This document shows positions 20,014 through 30,950 of a DNA stretch of 64,000 nt, piece after piece. The position numbers were made by a program, and so were the translations under genes. Where the stretch lies: NCBI RefSeq assembly GCF_030323265.1, contig NZ_CP104992.1, forward strand, positions 4,129,501 to 4,193,500, given 5' to 3'. Source of the stretch: Terrirhizobium terrae. GTDB lineage: Bacteria > Pseudomonadota > Alphaproteobacteria > Rhizobiales > Rhizobiaceae. The notes under the pieces were generated by a model. It made no database searches. It worked only from the letters and a program-made list of their open reading frames with translations, and was not told where the DNA came from. The stretch's first letter is position 1. The number at the start of each line of letters is the position of its first letter.

Positions 20014-21000
20014 ATGGGCATGCTCGTCGAAGGCAAGTGGCAGGACGTCTGGTACGACACCAAGGCGACCAAGGGACATTTCAAGCGGACGGAATCACAG
20101 TTCCGCAATTGGATCACGCCCGACGGTTCCGCAGGCCCGACGGGAAAGCCCGGCTTCAAGGCGGAACCCGGTCGCTATCATCTCTATGTTTCCCTCGCCT
20201 GCCCCTGGGCGCATCGCACGCTGATCTTCCGCAAGCTGAAGAAACTCGAGGGCCTGATCTCCGTTTCGGTCGTCGACTACCTGATGCTGGAGAACGGCTG
20301 GGAATTCAGGAAACGCGACGGCGCCACAGGCGACGACCTGTTCGGTTCCGACTACCTCTATCAGGTCTATCTCAAGGCTGATCACAGCTATTCGGGCCGC
20401 GTTACCGTGCCTGTCCTGTGGGACAAGCAGCAGAACACGATCGTCTCCAACGAAAGCGCCGAGATCATCCGCATGATGAACAGCGCCTTTGACGGGCTGA
20501 CGGGATCGGATCTCGACCTCTATCCCGCCGAGCTGCGAAGCGAGATCGACGACCTGAATGCCATCGTCTACGACCGGGTCAATAACGGTGTCTACAAATC
20601 AGGCTTCGCGACGACACAGGACGCCTATGAAGAGGCCGTCACCGCGTTGTTCGAGACACTCGACATGCTGGACCAGCGGCTGGAGACGAGCCGCTATCTC
20701 TTCGGCGACCAGCTGACCGAGGCCGACTGGCGGCTTTTCACCACGCTGCTGCGCTTCGATCCCGTTTATGTCGGCCACTTCAAATGCAACATCCGCCGCA
20801 TCGCCGACTATCCCAACCTGTCGGGCTATTTGCGCGACCTCTACCAGCAGCCGGGCGTGGCCGAGACCTGCAATCTCTTCCACATCAAGCATCACTATTA
20901 CGAGAGCCACAAGACCATCAATCCGACCGGCATCGTGCCGGTAGGCCCGGCGCTTGACCTGAATGCCGCGCATGGGCGCGAGGGGTTGGCTCAGACCTGA
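20014..21000 (+). CDS. Glutathionyl-hydroquinone reductase (Xi-class GST)
   Basis: A 328-residue Xi-class glutathione transferase of the YqjG/PcpF type that reduces glutathionyl-hydroquinones. The catalytic Cys sits in LACPWAHRTLIFRKLK, followed by the thioredoxin-fold VPVLWDKQQNTIVSNESAEI and the C-terminal helical domain. The ATG at 20014 has AAGGAGAG directly upstream; longer in-frame starts have no ribosome site. It stands alone, convergent with the Nudix gene. Confidence 0.9.
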   Translation: MGMLVEGKWQDVWYDTKATKGHFKRTESQFRNWITPDGSAGPTGKPGFKAEPGRYHLYVSLACPWAHRTLIFRKLKKLEGLISVSVVDYLMLENGWEFRKRDGATGDDLFGSDYLYQVYLKADHSYSGRVTVPVLWDKQQNTIVSNESAEIIRMMNSAFDGLTGSDLDLYPAELRSEIDDLNAIVYDRVNNGVYKSGFATTQDAYEEAVTALFETLDMLDQRLETSRYLFGDQLTEADWRLFTTLLRFDPVYVGHFKCNIRRIADYPNLSGYLRDLYQQPGVAETCNLFHIKHHYYESHKTINPTGIVPVGPALDLNAAHGREGLAQT

Positions 21001-21012
21001 GGCATCGCCCGC

Positions 21013-21501
21013 TCACCAATAGTCAGATCGCTCCGCTTTGCCGCTCAGTTCCTGCAACCGGCGAAGCGTCGCGTCTGTCACGCCGTCGGGCAGAGCCTCC
21101 AGCGAATAAAAACCGCTCTCGGCGATCTCCATGTTCGGCGCACGCGGCGCCGTCTGCTCCACGTCGACGCGATAGAAAAGCACATGGTCGCGCTTGCTGG
21201 CCTTGCGATTGTAGTAGACGTGAAAGAGCTGCGGCTCGCCCCTGACGACAAGATTGCCCTCCTCCCGCAACTCCTTGTGCAGAGCTCCAAGCGCCGTCTC
21301 GCCCCGCTCCATCCCGCCACCCGGCATGTACCAGCCTGGAACATAGGTATGGCGCACCAGGAAAATACGGCCTTCGGCATCGAAACAGGCGGCCCTGACG
21401 CCCACGGTCATACCGCGCGTGAAGAAGAAAACGCGGTGCATCAGCCACACGATTATGCGGGTACGCCAGCTGCCGATCTCAGGTATTCCAGCGCTGCTCA
21501 T
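21013..21501 (-). CDS. Nudix hydrolase
   Basis: A 162-residue Nudix protein with the box GGGMERGETALGALHKELREEGN, in which the metal-binding Glu residues of REEG are present, preceded by VRHTYVPGWYMPGG. A short hydrophobic segment (VWLMHRVFFFTRGM) precedes the fold, typical of a group of alphaproteobacterial NUDIX proteins. The ATG at 21501 has GGAGGT upstream. It is divergent from the metallophosphoesterase at 21567. Substrate unknown. Confidence 0.83.
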   Translation of the reverse strand: MSSAGIPEIGSWRTRIIVWLMHRVFFFTRGMTVGVRAACFDAEGRIFLVRHTYVPGWYMPGGGMERGETALGALHKELREEGNLVVRGEPQLFHVYYNRKASKRDHVLFYRVDVEQTAPRAPNMEIAESGFYSLEALPDGVTDATLRRLQELSGKAERSDYW

Positions 21502-21566
21502 ATGACCTCCACATCGCTCGCGCAAATTTCATAACGAATTTCCATTTCGTGCGTTATGTCTGGGTC

Positions 21567-22526
21567 ATGTTCAAATTCGCCCATATTTCCGATATCCACC
21601 TGGGGCCTCTCCCGAACCTTACGCTTCGCGAACTGATGTCGAAGCGCATAACCGGCTTCGTGAACTGGCATCGAAACAGGCGCAAGCATCTCTTCGTCAA
21701 TACGCTCGACCTCATCCTGAGCGACCTGAAGAGCCGCCATCCGGACCAGCTCGTCATCACCGGCGATCTGGTCAATTTGGCGACGAAGATCGAGACACGG
21801 CTGGCGCGCGAATGGCTGGATACGATCGGCACGCCGGAGACGATGACGGTGGTGCCCGGCAATCACGACGCTTACGTGCCCGGTGCCCACGATAAGTCCG
21901 TCGAGGCTTGGTATCCCTATATTGCGAGCGACGACGATTCCCAGCACTGGTCGGAAGAAGACCATATCTTCCCGACGCTACGCCGCCGCGGGCCGCTGGC
22001 GATCATCGGTTGCTCCACCTCCAATGCCACTCCGCCCTTCTCCGCCTCCGGCTTTTACAGCCCCAGGCAAGCGCGCGAGACGGTCAACCTGCTGAGGAAG
22101 GCCGGCGAAGAAGGCCTTTTCCGCGTCGTCCTCATCCACCACCCGCCGATTCATGGCGCGGCTGCATCCCACAAGCGCATGATCGGGATCAGGCGTTTCG
22201 CGGCAGCGATCTCTACCGGCGGCGCGGAACTCGTTCTGCATGGCCACACCCATCTTAACACAGTCTACCAGCTGAAAACTCATGGTGATCCGGTGCCCGT
22301 CGTCGGCATCGCTTCCGCCTCCCAGGGACCCGGTGGCCATAAACCGCGCGCGGCTTATAACCTCTTCACTTTGTCGGGAGAGCCCGGCGCCTGGAACCTT
22401 CTGTGCGAGCGATATGCGCTGACCGAGGCCGGCGATCACGTGCAGCTCGACGAGAGCCGGTTGTTCTACGGCCATGTGCCGGAACAAATCCCGGTGGAGG
22501 AAGCCGCCAGAACACTACAAGTTTAA
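21567..22526 (+). CDS. Metallophosphoesterase
   Basis: A 319-residue calcineurin-like phosphoesterase. All metal-site blocks are present in order: SDIHLGP, ITGDLVN, VPGNHDAY, IHHPP and HGHTH. There is no signal peptide, so it is probably cytoplasmic. The start ATG at 21567 begins MFKFAHISDIH; the in-frame start at 21549 adds only six residues. The substrate could be cyclic nucleotides or lipid-linked phosphates; the sequence does not decide. Confidence 0.88.
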   Translation: MFKFAHISDIHLGPLPNLTLRELMSKRITGFVNWHRNRRKHLFVNTLDLILSDLKSRHPDQLVITGDLVNLATKIETRLAREWLDTIGTPETMTVVPGNHDAYVPGAHDKSVEAWYPYIASDDDSQHWSEEDHIFPTLRRRGPLAIIGCSTSNATPPFSASGFYSPRQARETVNLLRKAGEEGLFRVVLIHHPPIHGAAASHKRMIGIRRFAAAISTGGAELVLHGHTHLNTVYQLKTHGDPVPVVGIASASQGPGGHKPRAAYNLFTLSGEPGAWNLLCERYALTEAGDHVQLDESRLFYGHVPEQIPVEEAARTLQV

Positions 22527-22615
22527 GAGAAGCTTGTTGCATAATCGTCACAATCGATTCATAGCTAGATCTCGCAAGCAATCGATCGAATGGCGAAAAG
22601 GCCACCAGCGCATTC

Positions 22616-23095
22616 ATGACCGCATCCGCCACCTCCAATGACATCCGCCGCGATCTCGTGGCCCTCCTGCCGCAGCTCAGGCGTTTTGCCTTGACGCTCA
22701 CCAGTGATGCCTCGATGGCAGATGCATTGGTGCAGGATGTCTGCGCGCACGCGATCCAGAAGAGCCATCACTGGAAGGGCAAGGGAAGGATCGAGAGCTG
22801 GTTGTTCAGCCTGATCCGCACGACATGGAGCGATCAGGCAAAAAAGCGCGGTGATCAGGAGGCGAATAGCGTAAATGCCTCTTCAAACGATATTCAAGGC
22901 ATAGCGGGCAGAACTCTTCTCTGTCTGCCGGAAGGCCTCGCCAGCACGCTGCTTCTCGCCGATGTGGAGCGTTTCGATTATGCCGAAGCGGCGTCCATCC
23001 TCGGCATCCCGTCAGATACCTTTGCCTCCCGGCTCTGCGCTGCCCGCTTGCACCTTGCCTCGCTGCCTCCCGAACCGATGGAGAGGCGGGCATGA
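22616..23095 (+). CDS. ECF-like RNA polymerase sigma factor
   Basis: A 159-residue protein with a region 2-like segment (LPQLRRFALTLTSDASMADALVQDV, WLFSLIRTTWSDQAKKR) and a region 4-like helix-turn-helix (YAEAASILGIPSDTFASRLCAAR), matching ECF sigma factors, though on the short side. Its stop overlaps the start of the next gene, a membrane protein with anti-sigma features, so the pair probably works as sigma and anti-sigma. The inducing signal is not evident. Confidence 0.8.
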   Translation: MTASATSNDIRRDLVALLPQLRRFALTLTSDASMADALVQDVCAHAIQKSHHWKGKGRIESWLFSLIRTTWSDQAKKRGDQEANSVNASSNDIQGIAGRTLLCLPEGLASTLLLADVERFDYAEAASILGIPSDTFASRLCAARLHLASLPPEPMERRA

Positions 23096-23945
23096 CAATT
23101 GCGAGCGTCGAGCCGTCAGCGCTGGAAAGGAGCCTGTCGTCCTTTGTCGACGGCCAAATCTCCGACAACGAGAAGCAGGACATGGAAGCGCTTCTGGTCA
23201 ACGATCCCGAAGCGCGGAGCCTGCATGATGGCCTGAAGCGCGGCGGCGATCTCGGCCGCCGCCTGTTCGACGACATGCTGAAGGAGCCCGTTCCGCTTGA
23301 TCTGGTGCGCGGCATCAAGAATGCGCCGCTGCCCCGCAAGGCAATCCGCCTTCCCGGCTCGCCGCGGCCCAGCATGGCATTCAAGATGTCGGCACCCGCA
23401 ACACTTGCCGCCTGTACGCTGACACTGATCCTCGGCGGCGGCATCGGCTACATGATGGGCATGCAGCCGCTTGGCGTCGCCTCGCCGCAACTCGCGCAAA
23501 GCAACGCCGCGGCCACGCGTGACTGGTTTGATGACATCGTCGCCCACTACAGGCTCTACGCGCGTCAGGATAATCGCCTCGTCGAGATCGGCGCCGATCG
23601 GCCGGCCGATATCCTGCAATGGCTGACGACCGGCACCGGCGTAACCTTCCGCATCCCCGATCTAGGCGATAGCGGCCTGACTTTCTTGGGCGCCCGCATG
23701 ATCGCGGCCGACAATACGCCGACCGGCATCCTGCTATACCGCCGCACAGACGCCGATGTCGGCAGCGACATCATCGCGCTGACTTTCTCCAAGTCGCGCC
23801 CGGAAACCTCAAGCCGGCCGAAGACATCCGCATTGATACCGGACTTGTGTCCTGGAGCACGCCGATGGCGACCTATGTCGTGGTCGGCCCCTCTTCTGCC
23901 GCAGACCTGGATGAGATTGCCGCCAAGGCCGCCGGGCTGATCTGA
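23092..23945 (+). CDS. Membrane anti-sigma factor-like protein (frame broken)
   Basis: About 284 residues after correction. The N-terminal part (LSSFVDGQISDNEKQDMEALL, then a GDLGRRLFDDML helix) looks like an anti-sigma cytoplasmic domain, followed by one membrane helix (LAACTLTLILGGGIGYMMG) and a periplasmic domain. The break is in the CCC run 23799-23802; adding one base gives GNLKPAEDIRIDTGLVSW and an end at 23945. It is coupled to the sigma gene by an ATGA overlap. Assignment rests on layout and context. Confidence 0.75.
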
Positions 23946-23983
23946 TCCGGAAGATCGAACGCACGCGATAATCCAAAACGACA

Positions 23984-24011
23984 AAAGCCGCATCGAACCC
24001 GATGCGGCTTT
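23984..24011. terminator. Bidirectional rho-independent terminator
   Basis: A 12-bp perfect stem (AAAGCCGCATCG / CGATGCGGCTTT) with a 4-nt loop, flanked by A and T runs, lies between the convergent anti-sigma and leuA genes and can serve both. Confidence 0.85.
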
Positions 24012-24032
24012 CGTTTTAGCCACACTCAAACC

Positions 24033-25819
<1,787 letters not shown>

Positions 25820-25849
25820 CTAATCTCAGCTTAAATTAGGATTTCTTGC

Positions 25850-25896
25850 GAGGAGCTCTTACGCCGGCGGGCTTTGTCGGCCGCCGGGCGCTCCTC
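25850..25896 (-). promoter_or_regulatory. Two-tier hairpin in the leuA leader
   Basis: Directly at the leuL stop codon the RNA can pair GAGGAGC with GCTCCTC (7 bp) and, inside, CCGGCGG with CCGCCGG (7 bp) around a 10-nt loop. No U run follows, so this is not a canonical terminator; it is more likely the pause or anti-structure. The segment GCGCCC on its 5' side can instead pair with GGGCGC at 25807-25812, which would give a switchable fold. Mechanism inferred. Confidence 0.6.
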
Positions 25897-26020
25897 AACG
25901 GACCCGGCAACCGAGTGTAAGGTCGAGGCTAAGAAGCGAGAGAGGCGCGAAAACCGTCGCCCCGGCAGCGATGCTGCGGGCGGCAAAACGGTCGGACATG
26001 ATCGCGCCTGTCATGGTCAT
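25895..26020 (-). CDS. leuL: LeuL: leucine-rich leader peptide ORF upstream of leuA
   Basis: A 41-codon frame begins at the ATG 26018-26020, only 7 nt after a strong -10 box, so translation is probably leaderless, as known for the rhizobial trpL RNA. Near its end it reads PLSLLSLDLTL: six Leu codons (all CTC or CTT) in ten positions. The stop at 25895-25897 lies in the base of a hairpin. Internal ATGs at 26014 and 25999 are alternative starts. Role (inference): stalling of the ribosome at Leu codons when leucyl-tRNA is scarce sets the downstream RNA fold and so leuA expression. Confidence 0.72.
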   Translation of the reverse strand: MTMTGAIMSDRFAARSIAAGATVFAPLSLLSLDLTLGCRVR

Positions 26021-26027
26021 GTCGGGA

Positions 26028-26056
26028 TGTATAACTGCCGCGAATGAAAGTGGCAA
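26028..26056 (-). promoter_or_regulatory. Sigma-70 promoter of leuL-leuA
   Basis: On the minus strand TTGCCA (26051-26056) and TATACA (26028-26033) are separated by exactly 17 bp. The expected start point is at or next to the A of the leuL ATG. The promoter lies about 30 bp behind the benE stop. Confidence 0.75.
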
Positions 26057-26088
26057 GAACCGCTTTCGCCGTTGCGGTACGGTTTGCC

Positions 26089-27269
26089 TCAGGCCTTCTT
26101 GCGCATCACGCGTGCCAACCCCATCATCACGCCGCCAGCCACGAGGCCCCAGAACGCACCGGAAATACCGGCAAACGTGGCGCCGGATGCCGTGACGAGG
26201 AAGGTGATCACGGCAGCCTCGCGCGTTTCTGGATCACGCCATGCCGCAAAGGCCGCATTCGAAAAGGCACCGATCAGACCGAGACCGGCGACAGCTTGCA
26301 GGAGAATCGGTGGCGCCATCGAGACGAAGGCGATGATGCCGCCCGCGATCAGGCCGAGCACGATGTAGGCAGCACCGCCGACGACCGCCGCCCAATAACG
26401 TCTGGCGGGATCGGGGTGGGCATCTTCGCTGGCGCACATCGCCGCCGTGATCGCAGCCATGTTGACCGGCAGGGCGCCGAAAAAGGCGCAGATGGTCGAA
26501 AACACGCCGGTCGAGGCAAACAGCGGCCCGGGCTCCGGCTCGTAGTGATGCGCCTTGAGGATGGCGATGCCCGGAATGTTCTGCGACGCCATGGTGACGA
26601 TGAACAGCGGCAGAGCGACCGAAACGACACCATGCCAGGTGAAGACAGGCATGACGGCGATCAGATCCGGGTGGATCGCCTCGCCGATCCGCGCGAAGGC
26701 ATTATCCGGCAGGTCGACGCCGAAGATGAGCACCAGCACGAAGGCCCCGAGCGCAGCCGGCACGGCCCAGAGCCGCCAGCGCGAAACAACCACCATCCAG
26801 GCCAGCACGATCGGCAGGCCGAGTGCCGCATCGAAGGCGACAGCCTTGACCGGCGCAAGGCAGAGACCGAGAAGAATGCCGGCAAGCATGGCATTGGCAA
26901 GCGCGGTCGGGATCAGCCGGATCGCCCGGCCGAGCGGGTGAAACAGTCCCGACAGCGTGATCAGCACGCCGCAGATGACGAAGGCGCCGACCGCCGCCGG
27001 AAAGCCGCCCTGTATGGCACCGGTCGCGGCCAAGAGCGCGCCGCCGGGCGTTGACCACGCCATCATGATCGGCATGCGAAGCCGGAGCGAGAAGTAGATC
27101 GCCAGAACGGCCTGCGCGAGCGAAAGCGCCAGAAGCGCGCTCGCCTGTTCCGCACCCGTCGCCCCCATGGCCTGCAATCCCTGCAGGATGACGGCAAAGG
27201 AACTGATGAAACCGACGAAAGCCGTCAGCAGCCCCATGGTGAGGGCAGAGGGGAGAAATCTTTGAGCAT
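26089..27269 (-). CDS. benE: BenE-family transporter (benzoate/H+ symporter type; N-terminal frame break)
   Basis: Inner-membrane carrier of about 393 residues with 11-12 helices, matching the BenE family: GLLTAFVGFISSFAVILQGL, MAWSTPGGALLA, FGALPVNMAAITAAMC and the C-terminal FAGISGAFWGLVAGG. The uninterrupted frame starts at 27237, but BenE proteins usually begin MLKDFS...LTMGLL; the ATG at 27269 gives MLKDFSPLP, and one extra base in the G run 27243-27245 (coding CCC) joins it to LTMGLL. The substrate is aromatic acid by family name only; no catabolic genes are nearby. Confidence 0.85.
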
Positions 27270-27430
27270 GGATGACTCGGGGACAGATTGCGCGAACTGT
27301 CCGTTCGTCAGATCAAACCGAGAGAGTTCTTGCAAGTCGGCGAAGGTCGAAAGCGTTCGGCGGGTCACGCCTATCGCTCATCCATGCGTTGAAGAGATCA
27401 CGCAACAGGGTCGCGTGATCTCAAGGCTAT

Positions 27431-28867
27431 CTAGGAAAGCATTCCGTCATGGTGGGTAGCAGAGCTGGCTGTTGCCTGCTCCATATCGTCCAGCGAATAG
27501 GCGCGGATGTAGTCCACCTTCAGCTCCGAGCCATTTGGCAGACCGTCTGCCGGCTTCCCCGCCATGCCGCCGACCGCAAGGTTGACGATCATGTACATCG
27601 GGTCATGCATGTCCGATGGCGTATCCGTCTGCGCAACGGCGACGTCGTCGAAATACCAGGTGATATGTTCTTCGTCCCAGAGCAGCCCATAGGTGTGAAA
27701 ACCTTCGGTGCTTGCCACGCTGACATCCTGGATGACGGAAGTCTTCTCACCCGTCTCGTTCGAATGCGCCGAGAGGATCAGCGAATTCGGATTTTGCCCA
27801 CGCATCTCGATCACGTCGAGTTCCGGCGGCCAGGAGCCATCTTCCGGCAACAACCAGAATGCAGGCCACGCGCCCTGTTCCTCCGGCATGTCGGCGCGGA
27901 TCTCGAAATAGCCGTAGGTCTGGGCAAAGCTTGCATGCGTCGTCAGCATCCCCGACGTGTAGTCGTAGCCTTCGACATGGTAGGAAAGCTCGTCTGGTGT
28001 CTGCTCCGCCCGGATCGTCAGCACACCGTTCGAGATCGAGAATGGATTAGCCGATGCGGTCGGGCCGTATTCCGGATTGATGTACCATTGATACTCGCCA
28101 TTGGTATGGAGCGAGGCTCCTTTATCCGGCGCCCACCAGTATTTCGCTTCCCATGTGCCGCCTTCACCGTTGTTGAGCGAAAGTGAATTGAAGTCGTCAT
28201 TGAAGGTCTGGGTGAGGTTGGAGCGGTCCAGGTTCAGATCGAATTGATCTGCGCTCAGATCGTCCTTCGTCGTGTTGGCAAGAACAATGCTCTCCCCATT
28301 GTCGAAATTGAGCCAGAGGTCGCTGCCTTTCTGCGTCGATCCGCTGATCAGCTGGTCGAAGGTCGTGGCGCCGTAGCCATTCAGGCGGATCGTGTCATCC
28401 GCGCCGAAATCCCGGATAAGATCCGTGCCGTTGCCGCCGGTGAAGATGAATGTATCGGCACCGCCGCCGCCGATCAGCACATCATTGCCGGCACCGCCGT
28501 CGATGGTCTGACTTCCAGAGCCGCCGGTAATAATATTGTCGATGGAATTGCCGAAGGCATAGCGACCGTCGCCGGTCACCCTGAGATTTTCGAAATTCTC
28601 CGGCAGGGTGTAGCTCATCCAGGTATCGATCGTATCGACCCCTGCCCCGGATGACTCTACGGCACGGTTGATGCTGGAATAGAGGTAGTAGATATCGTCG
28701 CCGGTTCCGCCGGCCATGGTCACATTGACGGCGCCGTCACCCCAGATGGAATCATTGCCGGCAGTGCCGTTCAGCGTCGGTCCGGATCCCGTCGCCGAGA
28801 GCCAGGCCGTTGATGTGCCACTATAATAAAGGGGTTGGCCTAACGCATTCAAAATGGAATTCGTCAT
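27431..28867 (-). CDS. exsH: RTX-type secreted endo-beta-glycanase, GH16 (ExsH-like)
   Basis: A 478-residue secreted enzyme with N-terminal calcium-binding RTX repeats (GTAGNDSIWGDG, GGTGDDIYYL, GGAGNDVLIGGGGADTFIF) and a C-terminal GH16 domain. The catalytic motif is ELDVIEMRG, with both Glu residues and the Asp, and WPAFWLLPEDGSWPPE lies before it. There is no N-terminal signal peptide, in line with type I export of RTX proteins (PrsDE in Sinorhizobium). The architecture matches ExsH, which cleaves nascent succinoglycan; the exact polysaccharide here is inferred. AGGAGCG lies upstream of the ATG. Confidence 0.85.
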   Translation of the reverse strand: MTNSILNALGQPLYYSGTSTAWLSATGSGPTLNGTAGNDSIWGDGAVNVTMAGGTGDDIYYLYSSINRAVESSGAGVDTIDTWMSYTLPENFENLRVTGDGRYAFGNSIDNIITGGSGSQTIDGGAGNDVLIGGGGADTFIFTGGNGTDLIRDFGADDTIRLNGYGATTFDQLISGSTQKGSDLWLNFDNGESIVLANTTKDDLSADQFDLNLDRSNLTQTFNDDFNSLSLNNGEGGTWEAKYWWAPDKGASLHTNGEYQWYINPEYGPTASANPFSISNGVLTIRAEQTPDELSYHVEGYDYTSGMLTTHASFAQTYGYFEIRADMPEEQGAWPAFWLLPEDGSWPPELDVIEMRGQNPNSLILSAHSNETGEKTSVIQDVSVASTEGFHTYGLLWDEEHITWYFDDVAVAQTDTPSDMHDPMYMIVNLAVGGMAGKPADGLPNGSELKVDYIRAYSLDDMEQATASSATHHDGMLS

Positions 28868-29078
28868 CGAAATCGCTCCTGTTGCGTGGTCTCCTCCAGA
28901 TTTTCTCCCGCTGGGAACATGCGGCCGGAATGGGGCGAGAATGCAACAAACCGAGACATAATCCGATTTTGATACACCTAAATCGTCATGGCGGTTAAGT
29001 CAGGCTGAAACGGCGATCGAACGATGTGCCGCAATGAAACAGGCTTTATCGCGGCACTTATTCGCATATGGAAGCGGC

Positions 29079-29947
29079 TCAACGCTTGGTCGCGACCACC
29101 TCGAGATAGTCGCTCGGAACCACCATCGTCCCGTCCTTTGCGTGATTGAAACGCGAAATCAGATCGAGCAGCTCCCTTTGTAGATCGGCCTGCTTCTCCG
29201 GCTCAAGCGCTCCGAAAGCTTTGTGAACCGGCCCGTACCAGTTGCGGAACACGTCGACCCAGTGTTCGGGCGAGCGATACCGGAAGACGAAGGACTGTGC
29301 CTCGATTGCCAGACCGGCCATCGGTTCAAAAGCTCATCGAGCCGCGCAGGCGTGCCCCAGAGGGACGGCGGCTGCACACCGGCTGGTGGCGGGACGTAAC
29401 GCCCGATCGTTTTGAACAGCTGTCCGATGAAGCTGTCGGGCGTCCAGTTTGCCATGCCGATGCGGCCGCCGCTCTTGCAGACCCGCAGCATTTCTCCTGC
29501 CGCCTTTTGCTGGTCGGGCGTGAACATCACGCCGAAGGTGGAAACGACGACATCGAACGCCTCATCGCAAAATGGCAGAGCTTCGGCGTCCGCCACCTGG
29601 AAATCAACGGTAAGCCCCTCCGCCTCAGCCCGGCGTCTGCCCTGCTCCAGCAAGGCAGGCACGTAGTCGGTCGACGTCACGCTGCACCAGCGCCGCGCGG
29701 CAGCCAGCGTTGCATTCCCGTTTCCGGCAGCGACATCCAGCACCGTTTGCCCGCCGCGCAGGTCAAGCGCCTCACACAGCCGCTCGCCGACGATCTGCAG
29801 CGTCGTGCCGACCACCGCATAGTTTCCGGAAGCCCAGGCGCCCTGCTGCCGTGTCTTGACGGCAGAAAAATCCACGCCGCCGAAAGGCACGGGCTGCAAA
29901 GGCGGAGCTGCATTACCCCGGGACGGGTTGAGATTGGTGTTCTGCAT
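29079..29947 (-). CDS. Class I SAM-dependent methyltransferase (frame broken)
   Basis: A Methyltransf_11/UbiE-like enzyme, about 289 residues. SAM motif I is VLDVAAGNGNATLAAAR, the acidic post-I loop is TSTDYVPALLEQGRRRAE, and DAEALPFCDEAFDVVVSTFG is motif II. The start ATG 29947 has GGAGG at 7 nt. The A run 29328-29331 (coding TTTT) is one base short: past DELL the frame becomes Arg/Ser-rich, while the corrected frame gives EPMAGLAIEAQSFVFRYRSP. Acceptor unknown. It is followed divergently by no close partner; the HxlR regulator lies upstream on the same strand. Confidence 0.87.
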
Positions 29948-30070
29948 TGTAATCCCTCCACTCGAATGATCGGCCCGCTTGATCTTGGGCCATGGAGGGA
30001 AAATGCAGGAAAGCACCTCAGTCTCTCCAGTGCAGGAAGTGTAGCGGACCTGCTACAGAAACTGGAGCAC

Positions 30071-30753
30071 TCAGCAGCCGGCAAACGAGCTGCGCACCAT
30101 CCATGTGTCGATGCGCGCGGCGATATCGGGGTCACCGACGAGTGAAATCGTACCGCGATCGATCTCGGCCTTCAGACCGGACAGGCCCATCCAGGCCGCA
30201 GTCATCGCCTTGAGTTGTGCGGTAATATAGAGGTCGACGTCATAGCCGGGGTCGATCAGGCATAGATCGACAGGCTCCCCGGCTTGCTGACGATCCAGTA
30301 ATTGCGCTCCTCACGCGGCAGTTCCGGATAGCTGAATTCGATCACGCTGCGCTTTCGCTTCGGCAGTCCGGTCGCATCGACCTTGCGGCGCATGTTCCAC
30401 ATCAGCAGACGCGCATCGAGATGTTCGAGGGTCACCTCCGCGTCGACATTGCGGTGCGCCCAGCGGCCGAGCTCCTTGACGATCGGCGCAAGCTCATTGG
30501 CGATATCGGTCGTCACATAGGTGATTTCGCCGGTCCGCCCGTTGATCGAGCGGGTGACGAGGCCGTTCTCCTCCAGTTGCTTCAATCGCTTGGACATCAG
30601 CGTCGGCGACATTCCCGGTACGCCGCGCCTGATCTCGTTGAAATGGGTCGATCCCGACCACATTTCCGACAGCAGCAACAAGGTCCACCGCGGTTCGATC
30701 AGCTCGCAGGCCTTTGCGATGGGGCAGAACTGATTGTAGCCGTCACCCTGCAT
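30071..30753 (-). CDS. HxlR-family transcriptional regulator with C-terminal extension (frame broken)
   Basis: A winged-helix HxlR/MarR-like regulator. The motif FCPIAKACELIEPRWTLLLLSEMW and the recognition part RRGVPGMSPTLMSKRLKQLEENGLV are typical. Without correction it stops after SKPGSLSIYA at 30256; one extra base in the C run 30277-30280 continues EPVDLCLIDPGYDVDLYIT to a stop at 30071 (about 227 residues), adding a domain with SCP2-like look. GGGAG precedes the ATG. It likely controls a neighbour such as the methyltransferase; ligand unknown. Confidence 0.82.
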
Positions 30754-30950
30754 GGCTTGGTCTCCCGTCCAGCAAATTATGCGCCTGCGTAGAGACAGGG
30801 TCTAGTCCACGAATTGTACCGGCACACTGACTGAACAACCAGAGGTGATCGCCGGCAGCCTTCAGGCTTAACCTCTTCAACACCTTATTCCTAAAGTATA
30901 ATTTTAAAGCTTATCTGAAAAAATGGCCAAGTATCCGATCGGAATAGTCT

